DNA of 64,000 nucleotides from Trichoplax adhaerens (Eukaryota > Placozoa > Uniplacotomia > Trichoplacea > Trichoplacidae), in the NCBI RefSeq assembly GCF_000150275.1, contig NW_002060945.1, positions 2,317,172 through 2,381,171 of the forward strand, read 5' to 3'. The notes beneath the pieces are model-generated. The model was not told where the DNA came from, did no database searches, and saw only the letters and a list, made by a program, of their open reading frames with translations. This document shows, piece after piece, positions 1 through 12,953 of the stretch; within the stretch, counting starts at the first letter, position 1; each line of letters begins with the position of its first letter. Both the position numbers and the translations under genes were made by a program.

Positions 1-462
1 CAAAAGTTCCGTTGGCATTAAAATAGCGGCCCTATATTAAGTAAATATATTTCGACATGCTTCAAATAAATAGTGGAATGGGTCATTTATGTGTACTAGC
101 GTTGCATCCGCGTAAAGCAGAGATCTACATTGAGACATTATATCCTTACTGAAACTATGACAGTACAATAGACTCAACCAGTATTATTGTCTTGGCTATT
201 AAATCTCAAATTCAGAATATCATTAGATGTTTGATGGTACATCTTTGGTTGTTTCTTTACTAATTTTTACAAATTAAAAAAGCCGACTTATACCTTATGC
301 TATAAGCTTTTGCTATTGCATTAACTAATGAACGAATTTTTAAACCATTGATACAGCAATCACAGTAGATCATTAAGGCCTTATTACGTTGATCAATATC
401 CTTACTAGATCCCAGTTTCTCGCGATACTAACTATTTCTCTATATTCTATAATCTTTCCAAG
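1..462. other. Region upstream of the CACNB gene
   Basis: AT-rich DNA up to the first ATG of the calcium-channel beta subunit. I see no supported exon, tRNA or repeat. It presumably carries the 5' UTR and promoter of the downstream gene, but no clear TATA box or other site decides this. Confidence 0.5.
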
Positions 463-3378
463 ATGTGGGGAATTTTAAGAAGGCAGAAAAATGTTCAAAA
501 GTCATTAGGCTCAACAACCAATGGTTCCGATACAAGTTCAGTTAAATCACAGGTATGCATTCGTATGTACCATGCCTATGTTAGGTCTGAAGTTGATAGT
601 ACCCGAAACGCTACGAATTATTCATTTACTCACTTCTGCGATATAACGAGTAGAATAATTACTTAAATAAAGCGTAACAGTCTGAAATTTCAGTGTTAAC
701 TTTAATTCTTCCATGATATATATGTACTATTGACTTTAATTAACGATGCTTAATACATAGTCTTAGTACTCTTGACACGTTTAAATTTGTTAAATTATCA
801 ACTCGCAATTTTTTGAAATTTAGGAAGAGGACAACAATATACGAAGATCATCGTCTGCGTCAGACGATAGTGAAGGTGTTGAAGCAGAAAGTTGTAGACG
901 AGAATTAGAAGATCGAGCCCGCGTGTCTTTAGACAGAGCCAAGGTTAATATAGAAGTATTGTCTATGAGCCACTGCTAGTACTTCTTTATTACTCTTCTG
1001 TTACTTATTGTTATTGTTTGTGACAATCTGATGTAGTCTAAGACCATTGCCTTTGCTGTACGGGCAAATGTCGGTTTTAACGGTTCCGTTGACGATGACT
1101 CTCCGCTCCCTGGATATGCTGTATCATTTGATTCGAAAAGTTTCTTGCATGTCATCGAAGTAAGTTATTATTCTTCTTCTTTTTGTTTATGTCAGTTTGC
1201 ATCACGAACACCTAAACTACTGATAAATTTTCTACTATAATTTTATAATATATTTTCTAACAAAAAACTTGCCTGTAAATTGCTAAAGGAATTTAATGAA
1301 GAATGGTGGATCGGAAGAGTTGTCAAAGTTGGTGCTGGATTTGGTTTTGTGCCTAGGTACTACAACCGATAGTGTTTTTATCTCATGATCATTACTGTTT
1401 ACTAGTGTTATAATCGACGCTTTTACGGATCGAATGCTTTTGCTATATTTATTTTTGCTAATGTAATGTAGCCCAATAAAATTTGAAAATTTGAAACTGC
1501 AAAGCAGTATTACGTCCATCAAATCAATTCCCAGAACTACTGCTAGGTACTAATATTAAAAAATATGTTAACTAAGCCATTGTAATGTCGAATATGCATT
1601 ATTTTATTGCATTAGTAAATAATAATATATTTTCGTTGTTGTAATAGATCTATCAGCAATCAAAATTATTTTAGTTACTACGTCAAGGAAGCTTCGACGT
1701 TTGTTGGTGCGACTGCTTCAGGTTTGCACTTTTATTGGACAGGATTTGTACTTTAGGTTGATAGCCTTACCGTTCGTATTGTTATCAATAGGGATTGATG
1801 AAATTTCTTCTCCACGTACTGTTGATATAACTTGCGAAGACGAGGAGGAATTCCCTGATGTCAAAGAAGAGCGTTCAGGAACCGGTCTTTCTGGCATTCG
1901 ATCGAAAAGAATACTTTTTAAGAAGGTAAGTTTTAGCAATTACCTAGATATTCTTATCTTGCTGTTGTTCTTATACTTATTTACGTTTATGGAGAATTAA
2001 ACCTAATCTGTTCTTATTACCATTAGATGGATTCTCAGTCACCTTACGACATCGTTCCCATAATGCGACCAATCGTTCTAGTTGGTCCATCATTAAAGCA
2101 ATATGAAGTAAGATTTACTGTATTATTCTATCTGTATACCAAGTATTTATTTACGTATTTGATCTTAAAGTTGATAGTTACTAAGTTTGATACTGATTTT
2201 ACTGTGTCTTTCTTGAATTATAAGGTTACAGATATGTTACATAAGGCCCTGTTAGACTATTTGAAGCAGAAATTCGCTGGAAGGTATAGTAAATGTGAAT
2301 ATTACTGATTTGAAATTAAGCACTGATAATCATGCTAAAGTAAAAATTTGATTGTGATAAGTAAATGGAAATTCATGCCAAGGATAACATATTTATTATA
2401 TTATTATTCGCTTCAATGTAGAATTGCTTTTATGAAAGTGACTGCAGATTTTAGTTTAGCTAAAAAGATGACGCCACAAGCCGCAAGTAAAATTGCTGTA
2501 ATGGAAAAAAACAGTAATAAATTCTCAGGATTAGGTATTACCTTTTGCTAATATATACTTTGTTTGAATGTAAATGAGCGCATCTTAAATTATCGTTTCA
2601 AGATGCACGATATCTATTTTACGGGCTATTTCCATAATATTATATTGATGCAATTCTATCTATAGCTTATTAATAAGGTTTTATACACTTATAGTGGAAG
2701 TGTCCAATACTGTTAAAAGAGTATTTGAAATGGCTAAGAATAATATGCAGTTATTGGTCCTTGAAAGTGATGCAATTAATCATCCCTCTCAAATATCGAA
2801 AACAAATTTAGCCCCATTGATTTTTTACGTGAAAATAGACAATGTTAAAGTATGTTACAAACTGAAAATTTATTTAAAAATATTAGATATTTCTTTACAA
2901 AAACTAAATAAAATATTTTACGCTGTTATCCATGTGCAATAGGTTTTACAACGGTTAATCAAATCTCGTGGAAAGAGTCAGAGTAAATATATGAATGCTC
3001 AGTTGGTTGCTGCAGAGAAATTGCAATTATGTAATGAGGTTAGTAATTACTATCATAAAAGTAGACTATGCCTGCCTATATGTAATTTTACTAAGAAATT
3101 ATAACATTGGATTGCTACAGGATCAATTTGCAGCTATTTTAAATGAAAATCTATTACGTGAAGCATGTGAACATCTTGGTGATACATTGGAAGAATATTG
3201 GTTAGCTTGTCATCCACCTTCGAGTGTCTCTCGCAATCAATCAGCTAACTGTTCACCTGCTAGAAGTCGACATGATACATTGCATAATGTATCAAGGCAC
3301 CAAACACCTAAAAATTCGCCTAAACTTCCGCAAAGACTGCATAATTTTCTTTCAAGATCCTCTAGTAATAAAACGTAA
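463..3378 (+). CDS. CACNB: Voltage-gated calcium channel beta subunit (13 exons)
   Basis: Cytoplasmic auxiliary subunit that, in the known family, binds the alpha-1 subunit of high-voltage-activated calcium channels and controls surface delivery and gating. Exons: 463-552, 824-943, 1037-1159, 1289-1356, 1472-1546, 1648-1721, 1792-1925, 2027-2107, 2225-2283, 2422-2534, 2695-2849, 2943-3038, 3121-3378. The joined frame encodes 481 residues without a break. Residues ~71-135 are the SH3 domain ([11 protein letters not shown], then EEWWIGRVV and GFVPS). Residues ~240-430 are the guanylate-kinase-like domain ([67 protein letters not shown]). The P-loop lacks the GxGKxT pattern of active kinases, as in all beta subunits. 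The two domains are joined by an acidic hinge, and the serine-rich C-terminal tail has no known domain. The start is the only ATG that opens the frame before the SH3 domain. Alternative first exons, common in this family, were not visible. Confidence 0.96.
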
Positions 3379-5242
3379 TGATGTTTGTGCCAATGTCATA
3401 TTTAATCATATCTTTTTGCTATATTATATCATATAATCACCGCCAAGGTTATCATAGAAGGATTGCTAATATTTTGTGACCTTGCTTCGTTACCTATATT
3501 AGAACGGTTATTGTTGAAGCATTTCTAAAGCTATTAGCTTTTTAGTTTATTCGAACGACTGGCTTGAAGTCTTTGTATTTATATTCATGCATCATTAGGT
3601 GTGAGAATGACATGGAAGAGAATATAGTATCAATTCCTTTCATCTCATGACAACACTTAACTCATCACTATGCTTTCATGTTACTAGACGAATACAATTG
3701 ATCTCGTAGTTCTTTTTTTATCCGTGTCCGTACACTATGCAGTGAGCACAGCTTATGTAACTATTATTATTGAGTTAATTTTTTTCTTTTAATAACACAA
3801 CCTCAAAAGCTCGCTACGGATTAACTGCGCTACGTAGGTTTACCGCTGTATGAAATACCGTATACCGCATAATGCAGATATATATATTTGACCTTTCGGT
3901 CCTATTGGCAATATTGTAATATAATAATTATGATTATAGCAGGGCACGCTTGGACTTAAGCCTTAATCAATATAAATATCTTAACCGATGTGTTTCCATC
4001 AATTTTACTATTTATTAATTGCACGTCCAATATCAGCACGTATAGTCATTGGATGTTATTTATGACAAAATTTTTAACATATCCGATAAGATTAGCGTAT
4101 AATATTTTACTTCTATTGAAATTATTTGAGGCTAAATAAATAATAAATTATTTATTGCACTACCTTTTCTGTATTGGTTAGTTTTTTTTTGGTATTCATG
4201 CGCAGACGACTAAATAGTCTAGTACAATCAGGTACTTGCTATTTGTAGCAGATCCTGAAAATTTGTAAAGCACAATATCATTAACTCTGTAGTGCATTAA
4301 GGGAGAATTGTCTAAGAATGGAGAGCATTCCTGTATTTGATCCAGCTCTCTTAGATGCATCTGTAATTGAATCGCGGCCGCTGGTATGGCTAACAACAAC
4401 GTGCCATAGCAATAAAAAGAACATTCAAAGCATTTTATTACATATTGTAGAGTAAGGATATAATGACATCCGCAATTAATTAATTACCTTTGAATACTCA
4501 TCGACTGGAGTCTTGGAAATTTTTTCAAGCTTTGTTAAATTTGACATCTATACCAAACCGTGCATTGTATTTACTCGATAGACTGTATACCTGTAAAGTT
4601 TCTGCTGATACCCGTAATATGCAATATCTACCATCAAAAAATTATTATGAACTCAGATTTTTTTTTGTAGCGTCCTATGCAATTGTATTGCAGTTACAGA
4701 ATTAACTAAGGTTAAAGTTATGAGATTGTTCGAAAACACATTACAGAGTAGTTCAAGTCGGTATTGTTCAAGGTACCAAGTGTACATGCATATATATAAC
4801 AATAAAGTAAAGTTATACAAGAAATTGTAGTTCTTGCTATAATATTTTGGAGAGAGCTTATAAAACCAATATAAAATTACGATTCGAATAACATAACTTC
4901 CATCTTAAAATAGCGGAAAATATTCATGATAGTGAAACAAACATATTGTAGCGTAGGGAAGCTGATCGATTGATCTCAATGCCTTTTTCCGTCTATCCAG
5001 GCCTCTGTAATCGTCCGCTCCACACTCCACAGCGCAGTTTCGCAGTTTTACTGTAGGCCTAAACCATCAGCATGTTGTATACTACAAAGTACAAGACCGT
5101 AAGATTTCATATTGCTATTACTATCGCGCACACTAAATTCAGTAGCTAGAGTCTCAAATATCATTTGAAGGCTGAACCAGACTAATCCATCAGCTACACA
5201 TTGCTACCTGGTTACTGTGTGGAAAGACCAAGAGAATTAGCA
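3379..5242. other. Intergenic region between CACNB and ESF1
   Basis: About 1.86 kb of AT-rich DNA between two genes on the same strand. It should hold the 3' UTR of CACNB and the promoter of ESF1. Short open frames occur on both strands near 4.20-4.70 kb, and a strong donor-like site follows an ATG-led 27-base stretch near 5.07-5.10 kb. None can be joined into a protein I recognise, so no gene is called. Confidence 0.5.
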
Positions 5243-8200
5243 ATGGATGACGAGAGATTTGCTCATATTTCCTATGATCCCAAATTTAAGGTAATTCTCA
5301 GTCATAATGCATGTAATAAATCGGTTATAGTAAGTAAAATGGATCTATATTGTAGAGATCAGATGGCCAGTACCAACTGTAGACGATCACTTGTTATTTG
5401 GCTTAATTTGCGTAATGACTTTTGCTCGAGGACGAAAATTAAGCCGGCTATAAAATCATTTATAAAGATCATTCAGTTCTCAGTCGATCTTTGAAGTAAA
5501 ATCAGTAACAGNNNNNNNNNNNNNNNNNNNNNNNNNNNNNNNNNNNNNNNNNNNNNNNNNNATGGCTTAATTTACCACTGACAGCCAGGACGACTTGCAT
5601 ATTGTAACCTTGTCTTTCTGCATTATTTACATCGGAGTATCAATAGCATCTTGCTGAGCGTCTTAGTTTTAGTGACAGTCTATAAAATGAACAAATTATG
5701 TTCTAGTTGTAGCAGATACAAATTTTATCATTTCTTACTCGAAATAGAGTAATCAACTTTTGTCTCGTAGTAGTATAGCCTTATATCGAAGCTTCAAGTA
5801 GCATGTAGAAGGAGTTAAACTCTGAGTGAGATTGTAGCAATACCCTGCTAGAGCAAGTGTACTGTCTGCTCATAGTAGTTTATCAATATTGATATGCTGC
5901 TGCTACCTATCGGTTTGAGATTTATATTATTAAATTATAGTAATTTAAAACAATTTGATCTGTTCATAATATGAGGTATATTACAGTATGTACATCATAA
6001 ATGACTTAAACATTAATAGAAGCAAGGCTTTTAAGGAAATGCTATTATCATGGTTGCCCATGCCTCATTAGTTGGATTAATCGATCTTTTAAATCTCTTT
6101 GTTTACAGAAAATTTCGCGTCAGCAGCGAAAAGTTGTCATCGATGCTCGATTTAAGCGCATGTTTGAGGATAAATCCTTCAAGACGATCTGTAAGCTATA
6201 ACTAAAATTTTAGAAATTTGCTACTGCTAGTGGCAATTTATGTAATGTATGCATTGTACAATAAGATTCATGGCTCAATGAGGATATTCTAACAATGATC
6301 TACAATTCTACTTCGCGGTGAAAACATTTTGAAATTACATATTAAAAGTATTTAGTCGTAAATAACTAATAGATAATGTTTCAATACTGTACATTGTTAT
6401 ATGTCCCTTTTAAGAAGAACTAGTGACACTAAAACCTTGCAGAATTAATCCATGTTAGATTTTTGATAACTTTTCTAAATTAGGATGATGATCTATACGC
6501 AATGAATTAGATTACTTAAGGAGTTGCCTTGGGTGTATCGCCACTAACTTAAACTGTGCTTATACCGCATCCGTACTAGCATTGATAGAATCCTGACAAT
6601 CTTGTGACTTTTCCAATTTATTATAGATACCGTCGACAAGCGAGGTAAAAAAAGTACTGAAACATCCACCGAAAATCTGCGTAAATTCTATGAACTGGAC
6701 GATGATGATGGTAAGAGTTCGTATCGTTTTACTTACATAGCACATTCAGTTAATGCTTGATCTGTGTACCTACGTGAAAATTATTATAATTTGTCTTATC
6801 ATTGTATTTTCAATTAGGAGATAGTGATGATGATCACGAGGAACATCAATCTATAGAAGGGTAAGCATACTTAGTTAATGGATAGCATAGTTGATAGCAG
6901 CAGCCTTAATTGCTTTGATTTGAAAGGCTGGCATAAGTACGATAAAATCGAAAGAACGTTTTCTAACCGTGAAGATACATTTAAGCAGTGCTGAAGCAAT
7001 AATACTAAATCTGAGATTATTTACCTAATTATTATTTTTGTGATGTGAACAAAAGTTCCGGTAAAGATGGCATCCGAAAAGACAAAAGGAAAAGTATGAG
7101 AAATTTGTAAGCAACTACTGTTAGCATGGAACTTTAAAGTTTTTTTGCAAATATGTGTCTATGATATTTTAGTGGATAACTCTTCGACTAGTCGTGAAGT
7201 AGAAAGCTCCGAAACTTCCGAGGACGATGATAGTGAAAAGTCAAGTGGTGAATATAGCAAGGATGAAGTTAGTGACGAAGACGCAAGTGATACTAGTAGT
7301 AGCAGTAGCAGTTCAGAAGACGAAGATAGTTCAACGGATGGTAAACCTGGAGAGGTAGATTTTTGATATTTTTGAGAACAGCAAATTATGGATGTAAACT
7401 TTAAAATTTCTCAACTCATTTGAAATACTATTTATTAGAAGTGTACGAAATCTATTATTGTTGTCATTAGGAAATCGTACACCCTTGGGGAGAAATAGAA
7501 AATGTAGTCCACGCTGAGGATGTCACATCCCGCTTTGCTGTGTGCAACTTAAACTGGGAATTAATTACTGCGGATGATTTATTTGGTGTGAATATTTCTC
7601 ACTTTCTCAAAAGCACAAATAATTTAGTGATACTTTACTAATATTGCAAATGACACGCAAACTTTAGCACTCTTCTACTCTTTTAAACCAAGAACTGGAA
7701 TTATAAAATCCGTTAAGGTACTTTATGATCGTTCATAACGTGTTTTCTTGACCATTTATTTAGACGAGATTTTGTTAGTTCTTAGTCATAATTTCATTAC
7801 ATGTAATCATTATATTAGATTTATCCTTCCGAATTTGGATTAGAACGTATGGCTGCCGAAGAATGTCAAGGGCCAGGAAAATTTATTGATACAGATGAAA
7901 ATGTTCAGGAGGAAATTTCTGAGGTAGCATTACTGAAAATTGATACAGCAGATAAAATTGCTAAAAAGTCGATATTGGTTTGATGTACTTCCGTTTTTGT
8001 TTAGGGGTCTGAATATGCAAAAGAAAAAATTAGGCAATACGAATTAAGTAAACTAAAGTACTTTTATGCAGTGGTTGAGTGCGGTTCCCCTGGTAATTCT
8101 ATATATGTAAACGTACGTGAGGTATTACGAATACGGCACTATTATCGAACTTTTTGTATGTACTTGCATCTTATAGGCACTGCAAATGCTATTTATGAAG

Positions 8201-10403
8201 AATGTGACGGTTTCGAATACGAATTAGGAGCCAGCCGTATCGATTTAAGGTTTTTTAAGCTCTTCAGTTCCTGAAATTTAATACTTCATCATTACTGTGC
8301 TTATGCACCTTCATATTTACATACCCAGTCTTGTCTTGATAGATTTATCCCGGATGATATGAAATTTGACCTGGAACCACATTCAGTTGCCCTAGAATTA
8401 CCAACAATATCAGACAGTAAATCCCAGACGTACGTCTAGATATAGCTGAGTCTTTGCTGTTTTGAGAGTATTGTTTAATACTTTGTCTTATCAAAGAAGT
8501 TCTAAATTGTCTGTGCATTCTTCTGTTAATTTATCAACTTTGAAAGTTTGCTATATAAACATTGCAACAAAATTATGTTTTTAGTTATCGTGTAAATGCA
8601 CTTCAAAGTACTAATATCCAATTGACATGGGATGGCGTTGATAAGCAAAGATCAAATTTGATGAAAAAAAAGTAAGACTTTGCCTGATTTTTTATTTTGC
8701 TATTCAATCAACAGCTTTCGCAATGTTGTAAGTTTGATGCAAAATAAACTTGTTTCATCAGGTTTACTGAAGCTGAGATTAATGATATGGATATCAAAGC
8801 CTATATTGCCTCATCTAGTGATGAAGATGCAAAGTATACTTCAAATTTTTTTACCTAGTTTAATGTAGTAAATTAACTTCTAACATGCTGCACTATCTAA
8901 CTTTCACGTCTAATATGCAATCTCTGTGTGTATACAGAGAAGAGAGCGATAACGACGGCAAAGCGAATTTAAAGAATAAATATCAGGTATGATCATATCT
9001 CACGATGTAAAGTTATTGATTTGAAGTGATTTCTTTGTTTATTTTGTAACTTCTAACTGTACATGTTTTTAACAGGCATTGGTACAAAGTGCTAAAAGCG
9101 ATGGCGAAGATGATGAAGAGGAAATGGAAATCACGTGGGAAACAGGTAAATTCTCTTTATTATCATTCTTCTGTATCTATAGGAAAATATCTGATATGGC
9201 AATGCAATTTTAAAGGCCTTACCGATATGGCTGAAGAAATAGCTTCTAAAACTAAAGGTAAAGTTAGAAGTGATTACTTGAATGCTTTAAAAATGTCGTT
9301 TATAGCGTAATACGGAGAAGCCTAACATTTTTCGTATCGAATTTATAGAAAAGTTAATGAATAAGGGTCTTACACCATGGGAAAAATATTTGCAAAAGAG
9401 GAAGGAAAAAAAGAAAGAAAAACGACTTGCTCATAAGGTTTGTTCCAGTATTGAAATACTGTCTATATTCAGTATAACAGACGTAACTTTGAGGCTGTGA
9501 ACTTTACAAAATATTAATGTAGACCACTAGAAATGAAGATATATCAGATGTGCCTGCTGACATTGACATAAATGATCCATTCTTTGCTGACGAGCTTAAG
9601 AATAGGCGTAAGGTAAGGTTTACAATTCCATTTGGCTTTTTATGACCATTTGATCCTAAAATGCTCTTTCAAATTTGATTTGTAATTATAATAAAATAGA
9701 CTTCTAATGAGCGTAATGAAAAGAAATCAAAACGACAGCTAACTAAAGAAGAGCTGAATCGATCCGCGGAAGAGAAATCAAAATTAGAGTTACTAGTTTT
9801 AGATAGTGATAATAGCAGAAGCCATTTTAATATGAATGTTAGTTTCCAGTCACTATGACTTTACGTTTTGCAATTACTTGTAATTTGTTCAAATTAATTT
9901 TCGATAATGGTTATTATTTGTAGTCACTAGAAATTAACAATCCCAAAAAGAAGAAAAGGAAACTGGATACTAATGATTCCAAGGATGTTCGTTTCACAAC
10001 TTGATCATAACTTTATAGTCATGCAATAATGTAGTCACTTAGTAACGATTCAAATCACTGCTATTGCTTTGCTTTACTTTTGCGTGACGGAAGGTTCTAT
10101 ATTACATTTATTAGGCGCCAGAAGATAATTTTGCAATTGACGTTAATGATACGAGATTTAATGCCTTATACAACTCGCATGAATTTGCAATTGACCCTTC
10201 GGATTCCCTATACCGGTAAGTATCAAAGCTGAAGCGAACACGACATGTATTGACTCTTCGCGTTGACTTGAAATGGATATTTCAAATGGGACTTTGTATA
10301 CTGTAGGAAAACAAAAGGAATGGAAACGTTACTTAAAGAGCGACAGCGAAGAAGACGAAATGGCGACGAGAACGCTGACAGTAGTAGCAATAGTGGTAGG
10401 TAA
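5243..10403 (+). CDS. ESF1: ESF1 nucleolar pre-rRNA processing protein (23 exons)
   Basis: Nucleolar protein which, in yeast and human, is needed for 18S rRNA maturation. Exons: 5243-5290, 6109-6190, 6627-6710, 6818-6860, 7056-7093, 7173-7354, 7471-7585, 7668-7717, 7819-7923, 8005-8092, 8177-8249, 8343-8429, 8585-8671, 8762-8833, 8938-8986, 9076-9145, 9216-9257, 9349-9437, 9523-9612, 9700-9837, 9924-9986, 10115-10215, 10307-10403. The result is 630 residues in one frame. Family hallmarks, in order: N-terminal RFAHISYDPKF and RKVVIDARFKRMF; a Ser/Asp/Glu-rich stretch; RFAVCNLNWELITADDLF and ALFYSFKPRTGIIKSVK; IYPSEFGLERM; YFYAVVECGSPGTANAIYEE; the DMDIKAYIASSSDED box; Lys-rich helices; and a C-terminal NUC153 motif (NFAIDVNDTRFNALY, FAIDPSD). 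I start at MDDERF because it matches the family N-terminus; an in-frame upstream start at 5201 would add 14 residues. Exon 5 (7056-7093) has a weak acceptor and is the least certain. Intron 1 contains the assembly gap. Confidence 0.95.
5512..5561. other. Assembly gap of 50 N
   Basis: Fifty unresolved bases inside intron 1 of ESF1. No coding sequence seems to be lost, because exons 1 and 2 join in phase across it. A round 50-base run usually marks a gap of estimated or unknown size, so the true intron length is uncertain. Confidence 0.99.
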
Positions 10404-11258
10404 ACGTATAAGGCTGAGGAGATTAACCCTATCAGCATAATAGGATAGCTACAAAAAGAGTGCGATTTGAAATAAATTATTCTAATAATTACTTTATTAT
10501 TAACATGTCCATTTAATTACATAAAGCTAAGAACAATAGCCAAATGAAAGATAAAAGGTATAAATACATAATTAATTTCCGATAATGAAAGATATTCTGT
10601 GTATGATATCATTACTTGGCTGCTAAGAACCAACTCTACGATCATATTCACATAAATATAGTATATCTGCACTTGTAAAGTCTGTAAAAGCCAAATCTTT
10701 GCATCTTCACGGCAAGAAATCGAGCCGATTACATGGAAGAAAAAAAGATGGAAATAATGCAACATAAGCACATATCACGCAGGTACAACAATACTAAATA
10801 CAGTAAAGCAGACATACTTTTATGTATTTTATTACATAAAATACGCTGAATCTAATCTTAGCGCTATTAATATTTATAATTTCATAGATTGGCATTCGTA
10901 TATGGCATCAATTGAAAAAATATTAAATTGCAGGATACTGCAGTATATGTCGGAATGATACAGAGTTGTTGGTTACAAATTGGATTGATATATATTTAAA
11001 TTACGAGATATTAATGCCGTATTGAAACTTTCATTTTTACTTGATATAAATGCAAGTGTTATATTTGTTACTGATATATAAAACTGAGGAGTTATTCCAA
11101 TTTTACGAAAACCTTTCAAATAAAATGGTCTAAACAAAATATGGACATTGCCTCATTCTTTTGTTAACACTAGTATTACCGTAGTAGCTAAAGTTTAAAT
11201 TGAATAGTAAGGTTTAGGTTTTTCATGTAACATTTTTCAAATCAGCTGTAAATAGAAC
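10404..11258. other. Intergenic region between the 3' ends of ESF1 and OGG1
   Basis: Convergent gene ends meet here. The DNA is AT-rich. One 84-codon frame on the minus strand (10517-10771) is dominated by hydrophobic and aromatic residues, as random AT-rich sequence would be, and has no splice or family support. I see no gene. Confidence 0.55.
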
Positions 11259-12953
11259 CTAGATAAGCATATAAGAGCAAAATAGAAACGAATTTAGCGT
11301 AGCAAATATTATGTATATCCAATCTGTTAAATATTCAATTATTCTATTGACTTTAATATTAGGCATAATTACAGAGTGTGCCCATCCAGCATAAGGGCCG
11401 TAGAGTTTTAAGAAATATTCACCTAAATAATAAAAATAGACCGTAGATAATGTGTTATTTGTAGTCAAGAAGCAATTCATGACTTAATTTTAAACTAATT
11501 TGATATTTATGATATCATTTGTTTCGTTACTTACTAATCTCAGTATAAGCTTTTCCCGTAAGTGATTTTTGTTTTCGGAGGCCTGGAATGTAATATCTTG
11601 ATGAAATCTGAAAGACATGTGTATCTACCGGTACAACCGAAGGCTTATCTAAAGACATTAAGCAAATGCAGTCAGCTACTTTAGCTCCAACACCATATAA
11701 CTGCCGCAGCTGTTGCTGGCATTCTTTGTACGGAGTCTGACGAAGTGAATATAGCCAAGCGACACTAGGATAACCAATACGAATCCGATTTAGCTTGAGA
11801 GATAAATTTTTTAAAATTTGTTATAATGGTGCAACAATTAGTTAATTTTACCCTTTCTTATTCAAAATCTTTGCAGATTCATTGATGTACTTTGCACGGT
11901 AGCCAAATCCCATATCACGCATCACTTTCTCTGCATCATGCTGTGCTAAAGCTGCAATCTCAGGAAACTGATAATAATCGATGCCATCGACATTCAAAAG
12001 TCTAACATAGTTTAACAGTATAAGAAGAGTTCAATTTCGCCTAACGAAAACGTTCTTCTTACATGTATGCCTAATATAATGAATTAATTTTTATCGCGAA
12101 GTTATGAGTTTAACCTACTTTCGACCATATCTTTTGCATAGATTACCAACCATACCGGTAATTCTGGAAATATTATTATTTGATGAGCATATAAAGGAGA
12201 ATAAATTTTCTACAGGATCTTGTCTAAGAATACGAATTCCGGTCATTGAAGTAGCAACTTTAGCAAAATTACTATCAGCTTTACTCCATTCAGCATACAG
12301 TTGTCTTAAATTGACATCTAGCTGAAAATAGTCTTTAATGATAGAGTCAAAGGTTTGGTATTGGCTCTCAATGGCATCCATGCTTTCTAAACGAATATAA
12401 TTAATGTTAAGGAGCTAGCAATTTCTAATGTGACATGTTCACTCGATGACCAAGTCGCTAGCAATTGCTTTAATCTACAAATAGCTTAGTGTACATAATA
12501 TAGAAGAGTTAATTACATGAAGAAAGGGTAATTTTCACATTCAATATGGACAGGTCTTACCCTCCAATCTGTAGCATTATTGAATGCAAACTATTACGAA
12601 TTTTTCAACAAGTTACCTTGGTAACCAGCTCCCTTCTTGGCAATCACATGCCGCCGACCGAGGTCAGTACCAGCTTTCCTCTTCCTTTTCGATGAAACCT
12701 TGGTATCTTTCCATGGTCCATGAATCATGTATAATAAATTTTCATCATTTCTATCTTGTTTTAACGTCCATACCATCTCGGCAATTACTCCACGCCATGA
12801 CGCTTGAGTATCACCATCTACTGTTGCTGTTTCGTTCTCGCGAGCGATCTTTCTCCAAGTAAATTGTTGACCACTTTGTAATGTCTTACTTAAATTTAGC
12901 TCACCCCTAGGTAATTTAATTACACGCCAAGTTTTGAACAGCGACTCTGCCAT
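11259..12953 (-). CDS. OGG1: 8-oxoguanine DNA glycosylase OGG1 (5 exons)
   Basis: Base-excision-repair enzyme that removes 8-oxoguanine opposite cytosine and can nick the strand. Exons on the minus strand: 12953-12617, 12386-12119, 12001-11852, 11764-11535, 11422-11259; 382 residues. The N-terminal OGG domain has [14 protein letters not shown]. The HhH-GPD core follows: [53 protein letters not shown], then [17 protein letters not shown] and [11 protein letters not shown]. Lys280 corresponds to the human catalytic Lys249 and Asp299 to Asp268; the spacing of 19 residues is kept. [12 protein letters not shown] marks the usual C-terminal helix. A basic insert around residues 82-112 ([15 protein letters not shown]) is absent from the human enzyme and could be a nuclear signal. 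The last ~30 residues after the conserved helix are unusual and hydrophobic; a further splice there is possible. Confidence 0.95.

Noticed and set aside
4277-4705. A possible two-exon minus-strand micro-gene (short ATG exon with a GTAATT donor near 4487, then ~35 codons to a stop near 4277).
   Set aside because: Only about 40 residues, two alternative ATGs in different frames fit the same donor, and the product matches nothing known.
5073-5099. ATG-led nine-codon stretch followed by a strong GTAAGA donor, upstream of ESF1.
   Set aside because: No acceptor joins it in frame to the ESF1 start exon, which already begins with the family N-terminus.
10517-10771. 84-codon minus-strand open frame with many hydrophobic residues.
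   Set aside because: Composition expected of random AT-rich DNA, no splice context and no family resemblance.
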